This document shows positions 36,204 through 44,939 of a DNA stretch of 46,665 nt, piece by piece. A model generated the notes under the pieces. That model saw only the letters and a program-made list of their open reading frames with translations. It had not been told where the DNA came from and searched no databases. Each line of letters starts with the position of its first letter. Position 1 is the stretch's first letter. The translations under genes and the position numbers were made by a program. The DNA comes from a virus: positions 1 through 46,665 of the IMG/VR virus record IMGVR_UViG_3300030685_000038; one strand, written 5' to 3'.

Positions 36204-39131
36204 TTAGCCCCTTTTTACTCCATATGTGCGTCTAAAAGTGGTATCCAGGGCGGATCCTCCGGCGATTATACCAGCAGAAAGTTTTTTCTCAACCGCATCA
36301 ATGATGACCTGAATAGAGCCATCTTGCCCTTGCGAAGTAGATACCGAAGCTCCTGCGTAATTATGAATGTTTACCACAGGGGCTTTGCTTCCTAGCAGAT
36401 CCGCGGTATCTTTTACCGAAGTTACATGGGCTGGCCCTTGGATGATTTCGGGTTGGCCTGTCTCACCCGCGATACCATAACTACCGGCTGGAATATCGCC
36501 GCCATCCTTGAACACCCCGCTATACGCCAAGGAATTGATATTGGAAACGATTGCAGCACCGCTGGTCATAACTGCGGCAACATTGGCGAAGTTACCAGGC
36601 CAAGGGGTGTTCCAAGCCTTTGCAGCAGCGTCAGCAAGCTGCAAACTGGCATCGGCAATAGCAAATGCCTTGGATGTGGCAAACAGGGTTTTGTAAGCAG
36701 CACTCCCCTTACCTTGGACATTTCCTACCAAATCCGCTATTGAATTGGTAAGAGTCTCGGCAGCAGATGCAACGGTATGGGTGACCTCTTTCCAAAACTC
36801 GATCTGTGCATTTTTGCGTTTAGCTAAGATATTTGCTTCGTATTGTCTAGTTTGCTCTAAGATCTCTCGCTCTTTGGCGGCAGCTTCTTCTTGAGCATTC
36901 AAAGTTTCTTGACCGCCTTGATCGCCGCTTATTTCTCCGGTGGCGGTACGCTTATCTATACTTGCTTCGGTAGCGGTTAATTGCTTTTTATTTGTTCCAA
37001 GCTGGATAGTTTTCGATTGTTCTGCAACGCTCTGTTGCTCATCATAAGTCCTATTTATTTCAGTAGGACTCTTAAAGCTCTTCTGCGACCAATCTTCATC
37101 ATTTAGTTTAGCTTTATTAACAATCCTTTCATTCGATTCCGTTATTTTGGTTTCAATCTCTGCAATTTTGGAATTAACCTTATCCAGTCTGTCTTGCAAA
37201 GACTTATCGGCGAGCTGGTCGGCCTTTACTTGCGCCTTTGCTTGTTTCAAATAGATAGCGTCGATCTTTTCGTTAGCAGAATCCCAGATCTGCACTTCCT
37301 TTTGGGCCTCTTGCTGTGCAGCTTCTTCCCGGAGCCTGTGGTTACCATGGGCATCTTCTAACTGTCTTGCGTATTTATCTTTTGCAAGACTGATTTCCTT
37401 TTCAGCGGTAGCCTGTATTTTAGCTACCTCATCCTGCTCTTCTACTGTGAGTCTATCGTTATTATCTTGAGTTCCTAGTTTCCGATAAGCGGTCAAGCTA
37501 TCTTGGTATTGCTTTTCGGCTTTCAAAGAAGCGTTATTGGTTTCTAGTTCCTTGGCAAGCCTTTCTTGGTCGGCTTTGGCTTTTCTGGCAGCTTCTTTAG
37601 CGGCTTTGTCCGCTGCTTCTTTAGCCGCTAGCTCATCGGCAGCTTTCTTCCTAGCTGCTTCCCTGGCAGCGTCAGCAGCATTGTCCGCTGCTTCTTTGGC
37701 TTTGTTTTCTGGTGTATTTGATACTCGATAATCATAATTAGCCATAGCCGTTTTTAGCTTTTTGGCTTGGTCTGCATCGGTATATCCGCTGGTTTGCGTT
37801 CCGACAAGACCGGCGCTAGCGGTATATACTACCGAGGTCTTGGAAAGCTGGTCATTGGTTAAGTTTTTCTTGACCTTGTCCTCATAAGTATCTCTAGCAA
37901 TTGCCTCTTTGTTTTTGGTCAACCGATGTTCAAGTCGCTCTAAACTTTCGGTTATCCCATTCAAGAACCCTTTAGTCCATTCTGTATCCACAAGTGCAGC
38001 TTTGAATCTGCTCCATGCAGTTTCAGTATTCTCTAAATCAGAGCGAAGTGTTTCCCCTGCTTTAGGTAGTAGCTCCATCTGCTTTTCCATGTCGGAGATG
38101 AACTGAGTTGCCCCGATATGCATTTTACGGATGGCTTCAACGCTAGAAGTGCCATAAGCATTTTCCATCAATTGAGCAAGTTGTGGCATGGAATCTTTCA
38201 TCCAGCGCACATCCTGTTGCATTACCTTTCCGTTAGCGATCATTTGAACGGTCTGTTCTAGGACCCGATCAAATTGGGTCGATCCTCCACCACTCAAGGC
38301 CACTGTGTTTGAAAAATCTACGATCACCCTTTTAGCAGCAGTAGCACTTTCTCCAACTGCTCTTAGTTTAAGATATGCCTTTTCCGCCCCTTCCATTTCA
38401 ATACCGGGAGCTTTAGCAATCACGTAAAGGTCTTCTATCGCTTTGGAAGCATTTTTGGCAGATCCTTCCATATTGATCAAACCGATGGATAGCTGTTCCC
38501 ACTTGGCAGCTTGTTCTATGCAATCTGCGTAGGCATTGCCAATTGCACGTACTGTTTGGGCTACCTGTTGAAAAATATAGATCGACGCAGAAGCTTGAGT
38601 CAAACTGGCGGTTCTAGCAGCTGTAGCGGCTTTTTCAGCATCTATGACGGCTTGGGCGGCTTCTTTTTCGGCAGTTTCTTTTTCTTTTAATGTACTTTTC
38701 CACCAGCTTACATAATTGGAATTGGCCTCTTTTTTGGCAGCGGCTTCTTCCTGAGCAGCTTGTTTAGCAGCGGCGATCTGTTCTCGTGCGGCTTGCTTTG
38801 CTACAGCCGCTTCTTCCTGTGAGGCGGCTTTTGCGGAAGCCACATCCGCCTTGGCTTGGATAGCGGCCCAATCAGATTCTTCCTTCGTAGCGGCTTTCTT
38901 TTCAGCTAGTAACTGATTTGTAAGCGCTCTCTCTTGGGCCAATCGCTCTGCTCCGGCGCGGGATTCGATCCTTTGGATATCATCAAGTGTTTTTTGGCGA
39001 GTATCTTTGGCAGAAAGCCAAGCCTGTAGAACTTCGCTATTAGCTTCCAGAGCCGAAGACTTAAACGAAGAAAGGTCACTCTTAGTATCAGAGAGGCCTT
39101 GTGTTTTGAAATTTAGGATTAGGTCAGCCAT
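36204..39131 (-). CDS. Tape measure protein
   Basis: The 975-residue protein sets tail length and occupies the tail lumen. It is rich in Ala, Lys and Glu with long coiled-coil stretches (QEEAAVAKQAAREQIAAAKQ; AADKAAKEAARKAKADQERL). It has a tape-measure N-terminal core near residues 190-360 (LSGGGSTQFDRVLEQTVQMI, MKDSMPQLAQLMENAYG) and a hydrophobic region near 850-880. The C-terminal segment (AGETGQPEIIQG) matches the end of many tape measure proteins. It follows the frameshifted tail chaperones and overlaps them by eight bases. From its length, a tail of roughly 140-150 nm is expected, by the usual rule of thumb. Confidence 0.92.
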   Translation of the reverse strand: MADLILNFKTQGLSDTKSDLSSFKSSALEANSEVLQAWLSAKDTRQKTLDDIQRIESRAGAERLAQERALTNQLLAEKKAATKEESDWAAIQAKADVASAKAASQEEAAVAKQAAREQIAAAKQAAQEEAAAKKEANSNYVSWWKSTLKEKETAEKEAAQAVIDAEKAATAARTASLTQASASIYIFQQVAQTVRAIGNAYADCIEQAAKWEQLSIGLINMEGSAKNASKAIEDLYVIAKAPGIEMEGAEKAYLKLRAVGESATAAKRVIVDFSNTVALSGGGSTQFDRVLEQTVQMIANGKVMQQDVRWMKDSMPQLAQLMENAYGTSSVEAIRKMHIGATQFISDMEKQMELLPKAGETLRSDLENTETAWSRFKAALVDTEWTKGFLNGITESLERLEHRLTKNKEAIARDTYEDKVKKNLTNDQLSKTSVVYTASAGLVGTQTSGYTDADQAKKLKTAMANYDYRVSNTPENKAKEAADNAADAAREAARKKAADELAAKEAADKAAKEAARKAKADQERLAKELETNNASLKAEKQYQDSLTAYRKLGTQDNNDRLTVEEQDEVAKIQATAEKEISLAKDKYARQLEDAHGNHRLREEAAQQEAQKEVQIWDSANEKIDAIYLKQAKAQVKADQLADKSLQDRLDKVNSKIAEIETKITESNERIVNKAKLNDEDWSQKSFKSPTEINRTYDEQQSVAEQSKTIQLGTNKKQLTATEASIDKRTATGEISGDQGGQETLNAQEEAAAKEREILEQTRQYEANILAKRKNAQIEFWKEVTHTVASAAETLTNSIADLVGNVQGKGSAAYKTLFATSKAFAIADASLQLADAAAKAWNTPWPGNFANVAAVMTSGAAIVSNINSLAYSGVFKDGGDIPAGSYGIAGETGQPEIIQGPAHVTSVKDTADLLGSKAPVVNIHNYAGASVSTSQGQDGSIQVIIDAVEKKLSAGIIAGGSALDTTFRRTYGVKRG

Positions 39132-39465
39132 TATAGCACTCCGTCCTCAAGCTCTGGTAGATATAATCAAGATGTCTTAGAACTTCTACTTCCCAAGGCG
39201 AAACGGATTCGTTCATAAGAATAACCCAATTTCTTATCTCGGTGAAAGTTAATGGTTCTGAACCGATTAAATCTCTACTCCATCGAAACAGATATTCTAG
39301 TTTGGGCGGGCACTTCGGCAGTTCTAAATCGGGAGGAATTTTTCCAGTAGTTTTTTGAACTTGCTGGTATTGTTTCCTCCTTGACAATTTTGATCCCTTG
39401 GGAGGGAAGTCTAACCAATACACCTTCTTGGCGAAGGTGTATAACTCGGTTAGACCGCAGCGTCC
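39124..39465 (-). CDS. Tail assembly chaperone extension (T part), made by -1 frameshift
   Basis: This frame has no need of its own start: reading -1 from the slippery site at 39465-39471, it continues GRCGLTELYTFAKKVYWLDF and ends after ECYNG at 39124. The fusion product would be about 241 residues, like lambda gpGT, which binds the tape measure protein during tail assembly. The C-terminal part has a conserved-looking LFRWSRDLIGSEPLTFTEIR. An independent start at 39423 gives 99 residues but has no good ribosome site. It lies immediately upstream of the tape measure gene, as expected. Confidence 0.75.
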   Translation of the reverse strand, partial: GRCGLTELYTFAKKVYWLDFPPKGSKLSRRKQYQQVQKTTGKIPPDLELPKCPPKLEYLFRWSRDLIGSEPLTFTEIRNWVILMNESVSPWEVEVLRHLDYIYQSLRTECYNG

Positions 39466-39471
39466 AAAAAA
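39418..39471 (-). promoter_or_regulatory. Programmed -1 ribosomal frameshift site with downstream hairpin
   Basis: On the coding strand the heptamer T TTT TTG (39471-39465) is in the correct phase for a -1 slip (X XXY YYZ). The zero-frame stop (TAA) lies four codons further. A perfect 10-base-pair hairpin with a five-base loop (ATACACCTTC at 39418-39427 with GAAGGTGTAT at 39433-39442) begins about 22 bases downstream of the slip and could stimulate pausing. Confidence 0.8.
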
Positions 39472-39854
39472 CCTTTCCGATCGTAAACGAAACGATCCAG
39501 ATCATCGGCCACATGTGGGCAATCATGTAGCCATGCCTTGAAGGTAGCGGTATCGAAAGGAACCGGGATTTTGGTGTCGCTGGATCCATCCGAAACAGGG
39601 GCATCTTGGACAAAAGACCAGCCGACCACCGTTTCTCCAAGAAAATCAAGACGAGCTTCGGCATCCTTAGCCGGATCTTCCTTGTCGGTTTCCACAAGCG
39701 CTCTGCGATACTTGGCGCGAGCGGTCATAACCGCGGGATGATAGTAGCCCAGAACCGAGAGGGTTTCGGTAGAGATGGTACCATCCGGAAGAGCCAAGGG
39801 CATCTTGTGCGGAGTTGAAAACTTCTCGGCAGAATTGAAATCAGAAAGGTTCAT
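39450..39854 (-). CDS. Tail assembly chaperone (G part)
   Basis: The 134-residue zero-frame product starts at ATG 39854 (MNLSDFNSAEKFSTPH) and ends in KGFLDAAV just after the slippery heptamer. It contains a mixed alpha/beta middle (GTISTETLSVLGYYHPAVMT) and an acidic C-terminal half. Its place between the tail tube and tape measure genes, plus the frameshift, identifies it as the short tail chaperone. The start lies beside the tail tube stop; a longer start at 39896 would run into the tail tube gene. Confidence 0.82.
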   Translation of the reverse strand: MNLSDFNSAEKFSTPHKMPLALPDGTISTETLSVLGYYHPAVMTARAKYRRALVETDKEDPAKDAEARLDFLGETVVGWSFVQDAPVSDGSSDTKIPVPFDTATFKAWLHDCPHVADDLDRFVYDRKGFLDAAV

Positions 39855-39855
39855 G

Positions 39856-40776
39856 TTAAACTCCGGTGGCGCGAGTGATAGACAATTGAGTGCCATCCGT
39901 AGGAGAAAGCACCGCTTGGAAATTCATGGTTGCCAGAACTGCACCAGCGCTCGACACATCGGGCTGACCAGACGTGTATTTCAGGTTGGGGAGCGAGAAG
40001 GTGTAGGAGGAAGAACCGTTTGAAAGCTGGAAAGAAAGCGAGGTTGACGATTCGGCCAAGAATTTCTCGAAGAGAGCGGTACTCTCGAAATAGGCCGAAA
40101 TGGAACCGGACACATCGCTCACCCCCTGCTGAGGATGCAAAGTATCCTTGGAACCCAGAACGAACTTGCGATCCATTCCGTTATCCAATTTCATTTGCAC
40201 TTCGGTGACAACCGCGATAGCAGAGCCACCTTCACTGATAGTTCCGGTGAAAGCGTCCATGACTGGAACCGAAGACGCAGCATCGAACGTTGCTCCTGTC
40301 GGTGCCGCGGTGGCAATGGCAAAACCTTTGCCGATTACATCCGCACTGTAGGTGGCAATTTTTCCAGCGCTTGCGGTGATGCTAAGAGTGCTGAACTCTC
40401 CACCGTTCAAAAGCATCCATGCCTTTTCGGTGTTTGCCATATCCTCGAAGTGGCGAAGGAAAGAAAAAGATCGACGGGTAGTTCCAACTTTCAGAACATT
40501 CTCGGTCCAGGTGCCACCCAAAGTGGCTTCGAGAAAGGTCTGGAGTTCCGGATCCATTGAAAGCTCACCGGTGATGGCCCCGCCCACCTTGTTTTGGCCC
40601 AAGCGAAAATCGGCGATCTGGCGATCCGACCGAAGTTCCGAAGACTTCAAAGAATCTTTGGTGATGCCAAGAGTGCAGGTGACGTACCTGCATTTCTTGA
40701 ACTCTGGGGTGGTGGGAGTCACCGCATAAGCGGCTTCCGGGATGTGGAATAGGGAATGCCGACTACCATCTGCCAT
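39856..40776 (-). CDS. Major tail tube protein
   Basis: The 306-residue product begins MADGSRHSLFHIPEAAYA with PTTPEFKKCRYVTCTLG soon after, typical of the Phage_tube_2 type. It has alternating beta strands (GAITGELSMDPELQTFLEA, DVSGSISAYFESTALFEKFL). The C-terminus ends in a strand-rich FQAVLSPTDGTQLSI, as in other tube proteins. Regular GC-rich codons suggest high expression. The ATG at 40776 overlaps the preceding stop as TAATG; the frame upstream to 40836 is not needed. Hexamers of this protein should stack to form the tail. Confidence 0.85.
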   Translation of the reverse strand: MADGSRHSLFHIPEAAYAVTPTTPEFKKCRYVTCTLGITKDSLKSSELRSDRQIADFRLGQNKVGGAITGELSMDPELQTFLEATLGGTWTENVLKVGTTRRSFSFLRHFEDMANTEKAWMLLNGGEFSTLSITASAGKIATYSADVIGKGFAIATAAPTGATFDAASSVPVMDAFTGTISEGGSAIAVVTEVQMKLDNGMDRKFVLGSKDTLHPQQGVSDVSGSISAYFESTALFEKFLAESSTSLSFQLSNGSSSYTFSLPNLKYTSGQPDVSSAGAVLATMNFQAVLSPTDGTQLSITRATGV

Positions 40777-41204
40777 TATACTGCCCCTCGCGTTAGATAT
40801 GCTTTCCAGTAAATCGAAATATCCGCACGGTACCAAGTATCGACAATGCGGCCTAAATTCGCATCACACTCAACAATATGCGTTTCTTGCTCTTCAAAGA
40901 TAAGTCTTTTTCCAGCAATAAAGGACTTTCTAAATGTATCGACAGCTTTAACGCCAACAGAATTTCCAGTATCTAAAGGCAAGTGGATATTTACTAGGAA
41001 TACTCCAGAAAGCAAATCCAGTCCCCCGCTTCCCAAAGTGAATACTTGAGCTTTTCCAGGTTTGAACCATAGTTGTGCCCATGCCGAATTTGAGGTCGGC
41101 CTAGCGGCGTTCTCTGAAATAATTTGAGAATCGACGAATCCAATTTCGACAGATCTCAAAGTCGAAACCGCTGCCTCTCCTAAAGCCTCTCGTATTTTCA
41201 TCAT
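40776..41204 (-). CDS. Tail terminator-like protein
   Basis: The 142-residue product lies directly before the tail tube gene. It has the mixed alpha/beta pattern of tail terminators of the DUF4128 type: an N-terminal helix (MMKIREALGEAAVSTL), strands (FLVNIHLPLDTGNSV) and a C-terminal YRADISIYWKAYL. Such proteins cap the tail tube and join it to the connector. Assignment rests mainly on position and size. It overlaps the previous gene by four bases. Confidence 0.68.
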   Translation of the reverse strand: MMKIREALGEAAVSTLRSVEIGFVDSQIISENAARPTSNSAWAQLWFKPGKAQVFTLGSGGLDLLSGVFLVNIHLPLDTGNSVGVKAVDTFRKSFIAGKRLIFEEQETHIVECDANLGRIVDTWYRADISIYWKAYLTRGAV

Positions 41205-41605
41205 ACTTCACCCCGAGAGCTTGAGAATTTCATTACTAGCCCAGGCCAAGAAGGAAGATTTCTGCGCACCATACCTTCGGGAGCTTTCTTACTGTGGCCA
41301 TCGAACTCAATAGATTCGGAATACGGGAGGGCATTCGAGAAAACGAAATCCTCTGTGCCATCATTTTGAGCAACAATATCAGAAAGCTCTTCTTTCGGCT
41401 CGGCCCCGGATGGATCTATTCTCGGGGTGCTATCCAGGTTCGCTACTCCATTGGAAGACCTCCAAGATCCACGAAGCGCACCGGTAAGGACTGGCGAGTC
41501 ATCGATGATTTGGCCGCAAAGCGCCTTGATAGATGCCCGCTCTATGCCCATCATCATTGATATAGCAGCGTCGCCTTCGTTGGTCAAATCATTTTCCAGA
41601 CTCAT
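41201..41605 (-). CDS. Tail completion / neck protein (HK97 gp10-like)
   Basis: The 134-residue product contains DDSPVLTGALRGSWRSS, the S-P-V-x-T-G-x-L-R-x-S motif typical of HK97 gp10-like proteins that complete the tail-to-head joint. A later NALPYSESIEFDGHSKKAPEG matches the usual N-x-x-x-Y-A/S motif. ATG 41605 overlaps the stop of the upstream gene as ATGA; a longer start at 41617 is less likely. Confidence 0.8.
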   Translation of the reverse strand: MSLENDLTNEGDAAISMMMGIERASIKALCGQIIDDSPVLTGALRGSWRSSNGVANLDSTPRIDPSGAEPKEELSDIVAQNDGTEDFVFSNALPYSESIEFDGHSKKAPEGMVRRNLPSWPGLVMKFSSSRGEV

Positions 41606-41976
41606 CGACGCACCCAAACATCAGTGTAAATAACCAGTCCGCCCGGATTGATCGGAGAACGTTTGAGAATCGCCCAAGTATAACCATCAAATTCCAATTT
41701 ATCAGAATCGGCAATAGTAATCGTTCCGGGGATTAAAACTTCGCGATCCGAGGTCATAATGGAGGAGTTACCAACCATCCGAACATCGGACATTAGTTTG
41801 GCGCTTTGACTAGAAACCACTCCGGAAATTAATTCGGTAGTTTCAACTCCGCTCGGAGCACCTGTTGCGGGATTAATTGGTGGGCAATGATGTAGGATTA
41901 TTCCTACTTTACGGCCAAATTCTTCGATAAGGTCGGTTGCAATCCCTTGGAGATCCGAGTAGAGATCATTACTCAT
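41602..41976 (-). CDS. Head-closure-like connector protein
   Basis: The 124-residue product is strand-rich (VGIILHHCPPINPATGAP, LISGVVSSQSAKLMSDVRMV, GYTWAILKRSPINPGGLVIY). The pattern of a C-terminal WAILKRSPINPGG-like strand is common in head-closure or minor head-tail joining proteins. It sits between the DnaT-like adaptor gene and the gp10-like gene, which is the usual place for the stopper. No catalytic motif. The ATG overlaps the upstream stop by four bases. Confidence 0.62.
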   Translation of the reverse strand: MSNDLYSDLQGIATDLIEEFGRKVGIILHHCPPINPATGAPSGVETTELISGVVSSQSAKLMSDVRMVGNSSIMTSDREVLIPGTITIADSDKLEFDGYTWAILKRSPINPGGLVIYTDVWVRR

Positions 41977-42473
41977 GCTCGTACCGTTTTCAAAGGTCTA
42001 AATCCGCCATCTGCCAAAAGAGGATTTACCAAGCTATCCACAGCCGACATGCGGGTGGCCGCTGCTCGGTTTGCATCGGTGGCATAAGAAACCGAGATAG
42101 AACCTATTTTAGTACTTATGTATTTTCCGGGCCGAATTGTAGGTAGCAACTCCCCGTTTTGAACTTCGATAGCCACCATTGCCTGAGCGATCTTCAAAGC
42201 GGGCGGAATCGTATAAGAATAAACTCCATCAGTTACAGAGAAATATCCTTCTGCCTTTCTAGGCCAAGCTAGGCCCTGACTGCTAGTGGCTTTTGTTCCG
42301 ATATAGTCTTTCAAATCCAGATAGTCTGTTGCTTTCACTAATAGTGGAATACACAAACTATCCTCGGTAGGGATGCTTATAGCCCGATCCGCTGCGAAGG
42401 CACGCAACTCCGCAACAGTGATATAGCTATTTGCACCGGCTATACCGGTACCGTCTTCAACAGTCAGGGCCAT
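41973..42473 (-). CDS. Head-tail adaptor, DnaT-like family
   Basis: The 166-residue product begins MALTVEDGTGIAGANSYITV and has AELRAFAADRAISIP, then LLVKATDYLD and GLAWPRKAEG. This order matches the phage family annotated as DnaT-like single-strand DNA-binding protein, which in head-tail clusters is generally the head completion adaptor. The name reflects weak fold similarity, so a connector role is preferred here from context. It is followed by an ATGA-coupled connector gene. Confidence 0.75.
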   Translation of the reverse strand: MALTVEDGTGIAGANSYITVAELRAFAADRAISIPTEDSLCIPLLVKATDYLDLKDYIGTKATSSQGLAWPRKAEGYFSVTDGVYSYTIPPALKIAQAMVAIEVQNGELLPTIRPGKYISTKIGSISVSYATDANRAAATRMSAVDSLVNPLLADGGFRPLKTVRA

Positions 42474-42475
42474 GA

Positions 42476-42790
42476 TTACTCCTCAGTTGCGGCAATGCCC
42501 AAGGAAGGCGCTTCTTCGGATTTGGTCGTCCAGGGGAGCTTCGCGGCTTCGGCCTTTTGCTCGGGCGTAGAAGCCTCTTCACTGGCGGCTTCCTCTTCGC
42601 CTTCGCGCTTATAGCCGCTCGGGATCAAATCCTCGGAGACAGCCACCGCAAAGCGGTGAGGCTCGGAATTTCCTTCCGAGCGCGCGGAAGCATTCCGGAA
42701 GCATCGGGTGGAGTACTTTTTGGCCAGAGTAGCTTCGGCTTTGGTAGGCGAAGGTCCAGCAATGAAAACTAAAATTTGGTGACTACTCAT
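42476..42790 (-). CDS. Hypothetical small head protein
   Basis: The 104-residue product has an AGGAG ribosome site before ATG 42790. The N-terminus is basic (TKAEATLAKKYSTRCFRNASA) and the C-terminal half strongly acidic and Ala-rich (KREGEEEAASEEASTPEQK). It lies between the collagen-like protein and the adaptor gene, so it is probably virion-associated or an assembly factor. No family recognised. Confidence 0.6.
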   Translation of the reverse strand: MSSHQILVFIAGPSPTKAEATLAKKYSTRCFRNASARSEGNSEPHRFAVAVSEDLIPSGYKREGEEEAASEEASTPEQKAEAAKLPWTTKSEEAPSLGIAATEE

Positions 42791-42802
42791 CTTGTACTCC
42801 TG

Positions 42803-43801
42803 TTAAAGATTATCATCCCATCCTCTAACGCCTAACGAAACTAAAACTGACCCGGCAGTGCATCTACCTAACACATAGATCGAAGAAGCTACTATAGGAA
42901 TTTCCAAATAGAACGCTACAGTTGCGTTATGCTCAACATCCCAAAATGTATTGTGCAACGCTCCGGTAGCAGAATACGCCCATTGCATGATAACAAAAGT
43001 AGCCGCAGAAGTGGTTGCATTGACTTGCAAATTTACTGATTTAGCGGTTGAAGGAATCTTGAGAGAATGCTGAGACAGAGCGGCGGTGATAGAGGTCATA
43101 CCTTCTGAGGTAGCTGAGTTAAGCCATTCGGGGTCGGTTGCATCTCCAATAAAGGTACAAACTGATCCTTGCTGAATGGTAGATAAAAGTTGTATAGGAG
43201 AAGTGGATAAATTTGTGCATACCCAACCGATTCGTACCGCATAGGTATACCCGGTCGGTAAGGTCGGAGAATTGGCAGATAGAGACAGAAGTGCCGATAG
43301 CAAAGTTCCGTTTGAGATTAACCATAATGAATAAAAAGTCCCAGAAGTAGAAGTTCCAGTATCCAAACCGCCAGCACCGGAAGACAATAAATTTGCAGTT
43401 AATGAGCCGTTTCTAAAAAATAGCGCGTTCCCTACGGTATTTGTCAAAAGGGCTTGGTCAAAGGTAATCGAAATAGAGCCGCTTTTAGCGGCTTGGATTC
43501 GTTGACCCTTTACACCAGGTAAGCCAATGGGGACAACCGATGGCCCAGTTGCACCGGTATCGCCCTTATCGCCCTTATCGCCTTTTTGCAAAACAAAATC
43601 CAAAATGGCAGCGGTAGGAGTTCCGGAATTAGTTACCTGTGGCGATGATCCTTGAGAAACAGTTCCTATTGCAATGGTTGCGGCTGCACCTTTGTCGCCT
43701 TTGGGTCCACCTGCAACCGTAATCACTTGGGCGGCTTGCGGTTCTTCTATTACCACACTAGCAGGGGAGTCTTCGGATACTATCACTTGAGTGTCACTCA
43801 T
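42803..43801 (-). CDS. Collagen-like virion fibre or decoration protein
   Basis: The 332-residue product has an acidic N-terminus (SDTQVIVSEDSPASVVIEEP) and two short Gly-x-y stretches (GGPKGDKGAA; KGDKGDKGDTGATGP) separated by about 40 residues. A beta-rich C-terminal domain follows, with repeated GNALFFRNGSLTANLL-like strands and a final SVLVSLGVRGWDD. Collagen-like segments trimerise fibres in phages. Position in the head module suggests a head fibre or neck fibre. I chose ATG 43801, which overlaps the upstream stop; the longer start at 43822 lies within that gene. Confidence 0.7.
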   Translation of the reverse strand: MSDTQVIVSEDSPASVVIEEPQAAQVITVAGGPKGDKGAAATIAIGTVSQGSSPQVTNSGTPTAAILDFVLQKGDKGDKGDTGATGPSVVPIGLPGVKGQRIQAAKSGSISITFDQALLTNTVGNALFFRNGSLTANLLSSGAGGLDTGTSTSGTFYSLWLISNGTLLSALLSLSANSPTLPTGYTYAVRIGWVCTNLSTSPIQLLSTIQQGSVCTFIGDATDPEWLNSATSEGMTSITAALSQHSLKIPSTAKSVNLQVNATTSAATFVIMQWAYSATGALHNTFWDVEHNATVAFYLEIPIVASSIYVLGRCTAGSVLVSLGVRGWDDNL

Positions 43802-44141
43802 GAGTAACCCCAGGGGATACATAAAAGATTCCGTTCAAAAGACGATCATCGTCGATTTTTATATCGTATACCAATGATACAGTGTCCGACCATACCTCGC
43901 CGGAGGATATGAGTGCTCCAGTTTGATCGGAAGTAAGACTTATTGTAAATTCTCCGATAGTTTCGCTTTTAGTAACTAAAAAAGATACTAATACCGGAGA
44001 TTGAGCAGTTTTTCGTATTTGCCCAGATATAACCGAAGCGGTCAAATCTTTAAGCGTTGCAGAATCTTTAGTCGATACGGTTATGGTTCGGAAAAATTCC
44101 GCCCATTGTTCGCATCGAAGATTCAGTATACCGGCGCTCAT
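43794..44141 (-). CDS. Hypothetical beta-rich virion protein
   Basis: The 115-residue product (ATG 44141, preceded by GGGAG) contains SAGILNLRCEQWAEFFRTI and KTAQSPVLVSFLVTKSETIG. These resemble the small N-terminal beta domain that attaches fibre proteins to the virion. It could be the anchor for the collagen-like protein encoded next, with which it overlaps by eight bases. No firm family. Confidence 0.58.
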   Translation of the reverse strand: MSAGILNLRCEQWAEFFRTITVSTKDSATLKDLTASVISGQIRKTAQSPVLVSFLVTKSETIGEFTISLTSDQTGALISSGEVWSDTVSLVYDIKIDDDRLLNGIFYVSPGVTHE

Positions 44142-44590
44142 ACTTCTCCCGAAATCGCATCTAATCCTACCAATTTGGACGCAACTGTTGGACTTACGGT
44201 TAAAGACAACTTGTGAGAAGCATTCCAATCCGAGTATGCCACAGTGGACACTAGAGCGGTCGACGAAGAATCAGTTACTATTCGTCGCAGCAAGTAGATC
44301 TTGTTTTCGGAAACGCTACCGTAAAATTCTAGGTATCTGGAAAGGCTTTGCCCTGTGACGGTTGCCGTAAAAAGGGTTACCTCTCCTAGAAGCAATGCCA
44401 TGGTAAAGGTTGCATTTCCAGTAGGGCAAAATAAGTGGTAGTCAATAGCATACTTCGTAGGACGCGCCATAGGCTTAACAAGATTATCGCCGATTGTGGT
44501 CAGCAATGCGAAAAGATCAGTTGCGGTATTTGCTGGAAGATCGATGATAGAATAGTTTTTGATGGCAGAAGGCCAGGTAAGTCCCCACAT
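44138..44590 (-). CDS. Hypothetical virion protein
   Basis: The 150-residue product starts at ATG 44590, overlapping the previous stop (TAATG). It is strand-rich (NATFTMALLLGEVTLFTATV, HKLSLTVSPTVASKLVGLD) with no signal peptide or membrane segment. Order in the module (after the small decoration-like gene, before the fibre genes) suggests a head-associated beta-sandwich protein. I do not recognise the family. An alternative longer start at 44641 lies inside the upstream gene. Confidence 0.58.
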   Translation of the reverse strand: MWGLTWPSAIKNYSIIDLPANTATDLFALLTTIGDNLVKPMARPTKYAIDYHLFCPTGNATFTMALLLGEVTLFTATVTGQSLSRYLEFYGSVSENKIYLLRRIVTDSSSTALVSTVAYSDWNASHKLSLTVSPTVASKLVGLDAISGEV

Positions 44591-44889
44591 TATCCAGCCA
44601 CCGTTCCAACCGCATTTGCAGTTCCGGTAATAGTCCACCATCCGATAAAGGAATGAACTCCGATTTCCAATTCTTGATCCAACTTCGGAGAAGAATTGGA
44701 AATCGAAAAAGTTCTGGGATTTCCAATATCGCCATTTTCGGTGATAGCAGCGATATTGAATATCGCAGTCCAGGTTCCAGTGCCAGTAGCTTGAGCATTC
44801 ACATAGACGATGCCCTTGTGATCTACATGGACCTTAAAGGCATTCGTCGGTTGAGATTGGGTAGCAGATGCTTTGACTAATAGACCCAT
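44590..44889 (-). CDS. Hypothetical small beta-rich protein, possible head decoration
   Basis: The 99-residue product (MGLLVKASATQSQPTN) has beta-strand patterns typical of an immunoglobulin-like or jelly-roll domain (HVDHKGIVYVNAQATGTGTW, GVHSFIGWWTITGTA). It is the first gene after the major capsid gene and its terminator, a common place for decoration proteins. No family motif; assignment from position and composition. Confidence 0.58.
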   Translation of the reverse strand: MGLLVKASATQSQPTNAFKVHVDHKGIVYVNAQATGTGTWTAIFNIAAITENGDIGNPRTFSISNSSPKLDQELEIGVHSFIGWWTITGTANAVGTVAG

Positions 44890-44903
44890 TTTGGACCCCT
44901 ATG

Positions 44904-44933
44904 AAAAATCCCCTCTTGCGCGGGCAAGAGGGG
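44904..44933 (-). terminator. Terminator after the major capsid gene
   Basis: CCCCTCTTGC (44910-44919) pairs perfectly with GCAAGAGGGG (44924-44933), loop GCGG. On the minus strand the stem is followed by ATTTTT (complement of 44904-44909). It lies seven bases beyond the capsid gene stop at 44940. Partial read-through would set the ratio of capsid to downstream proteins. Confidence 0.88.
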
Positions 44934-44939
44934 AACTCG

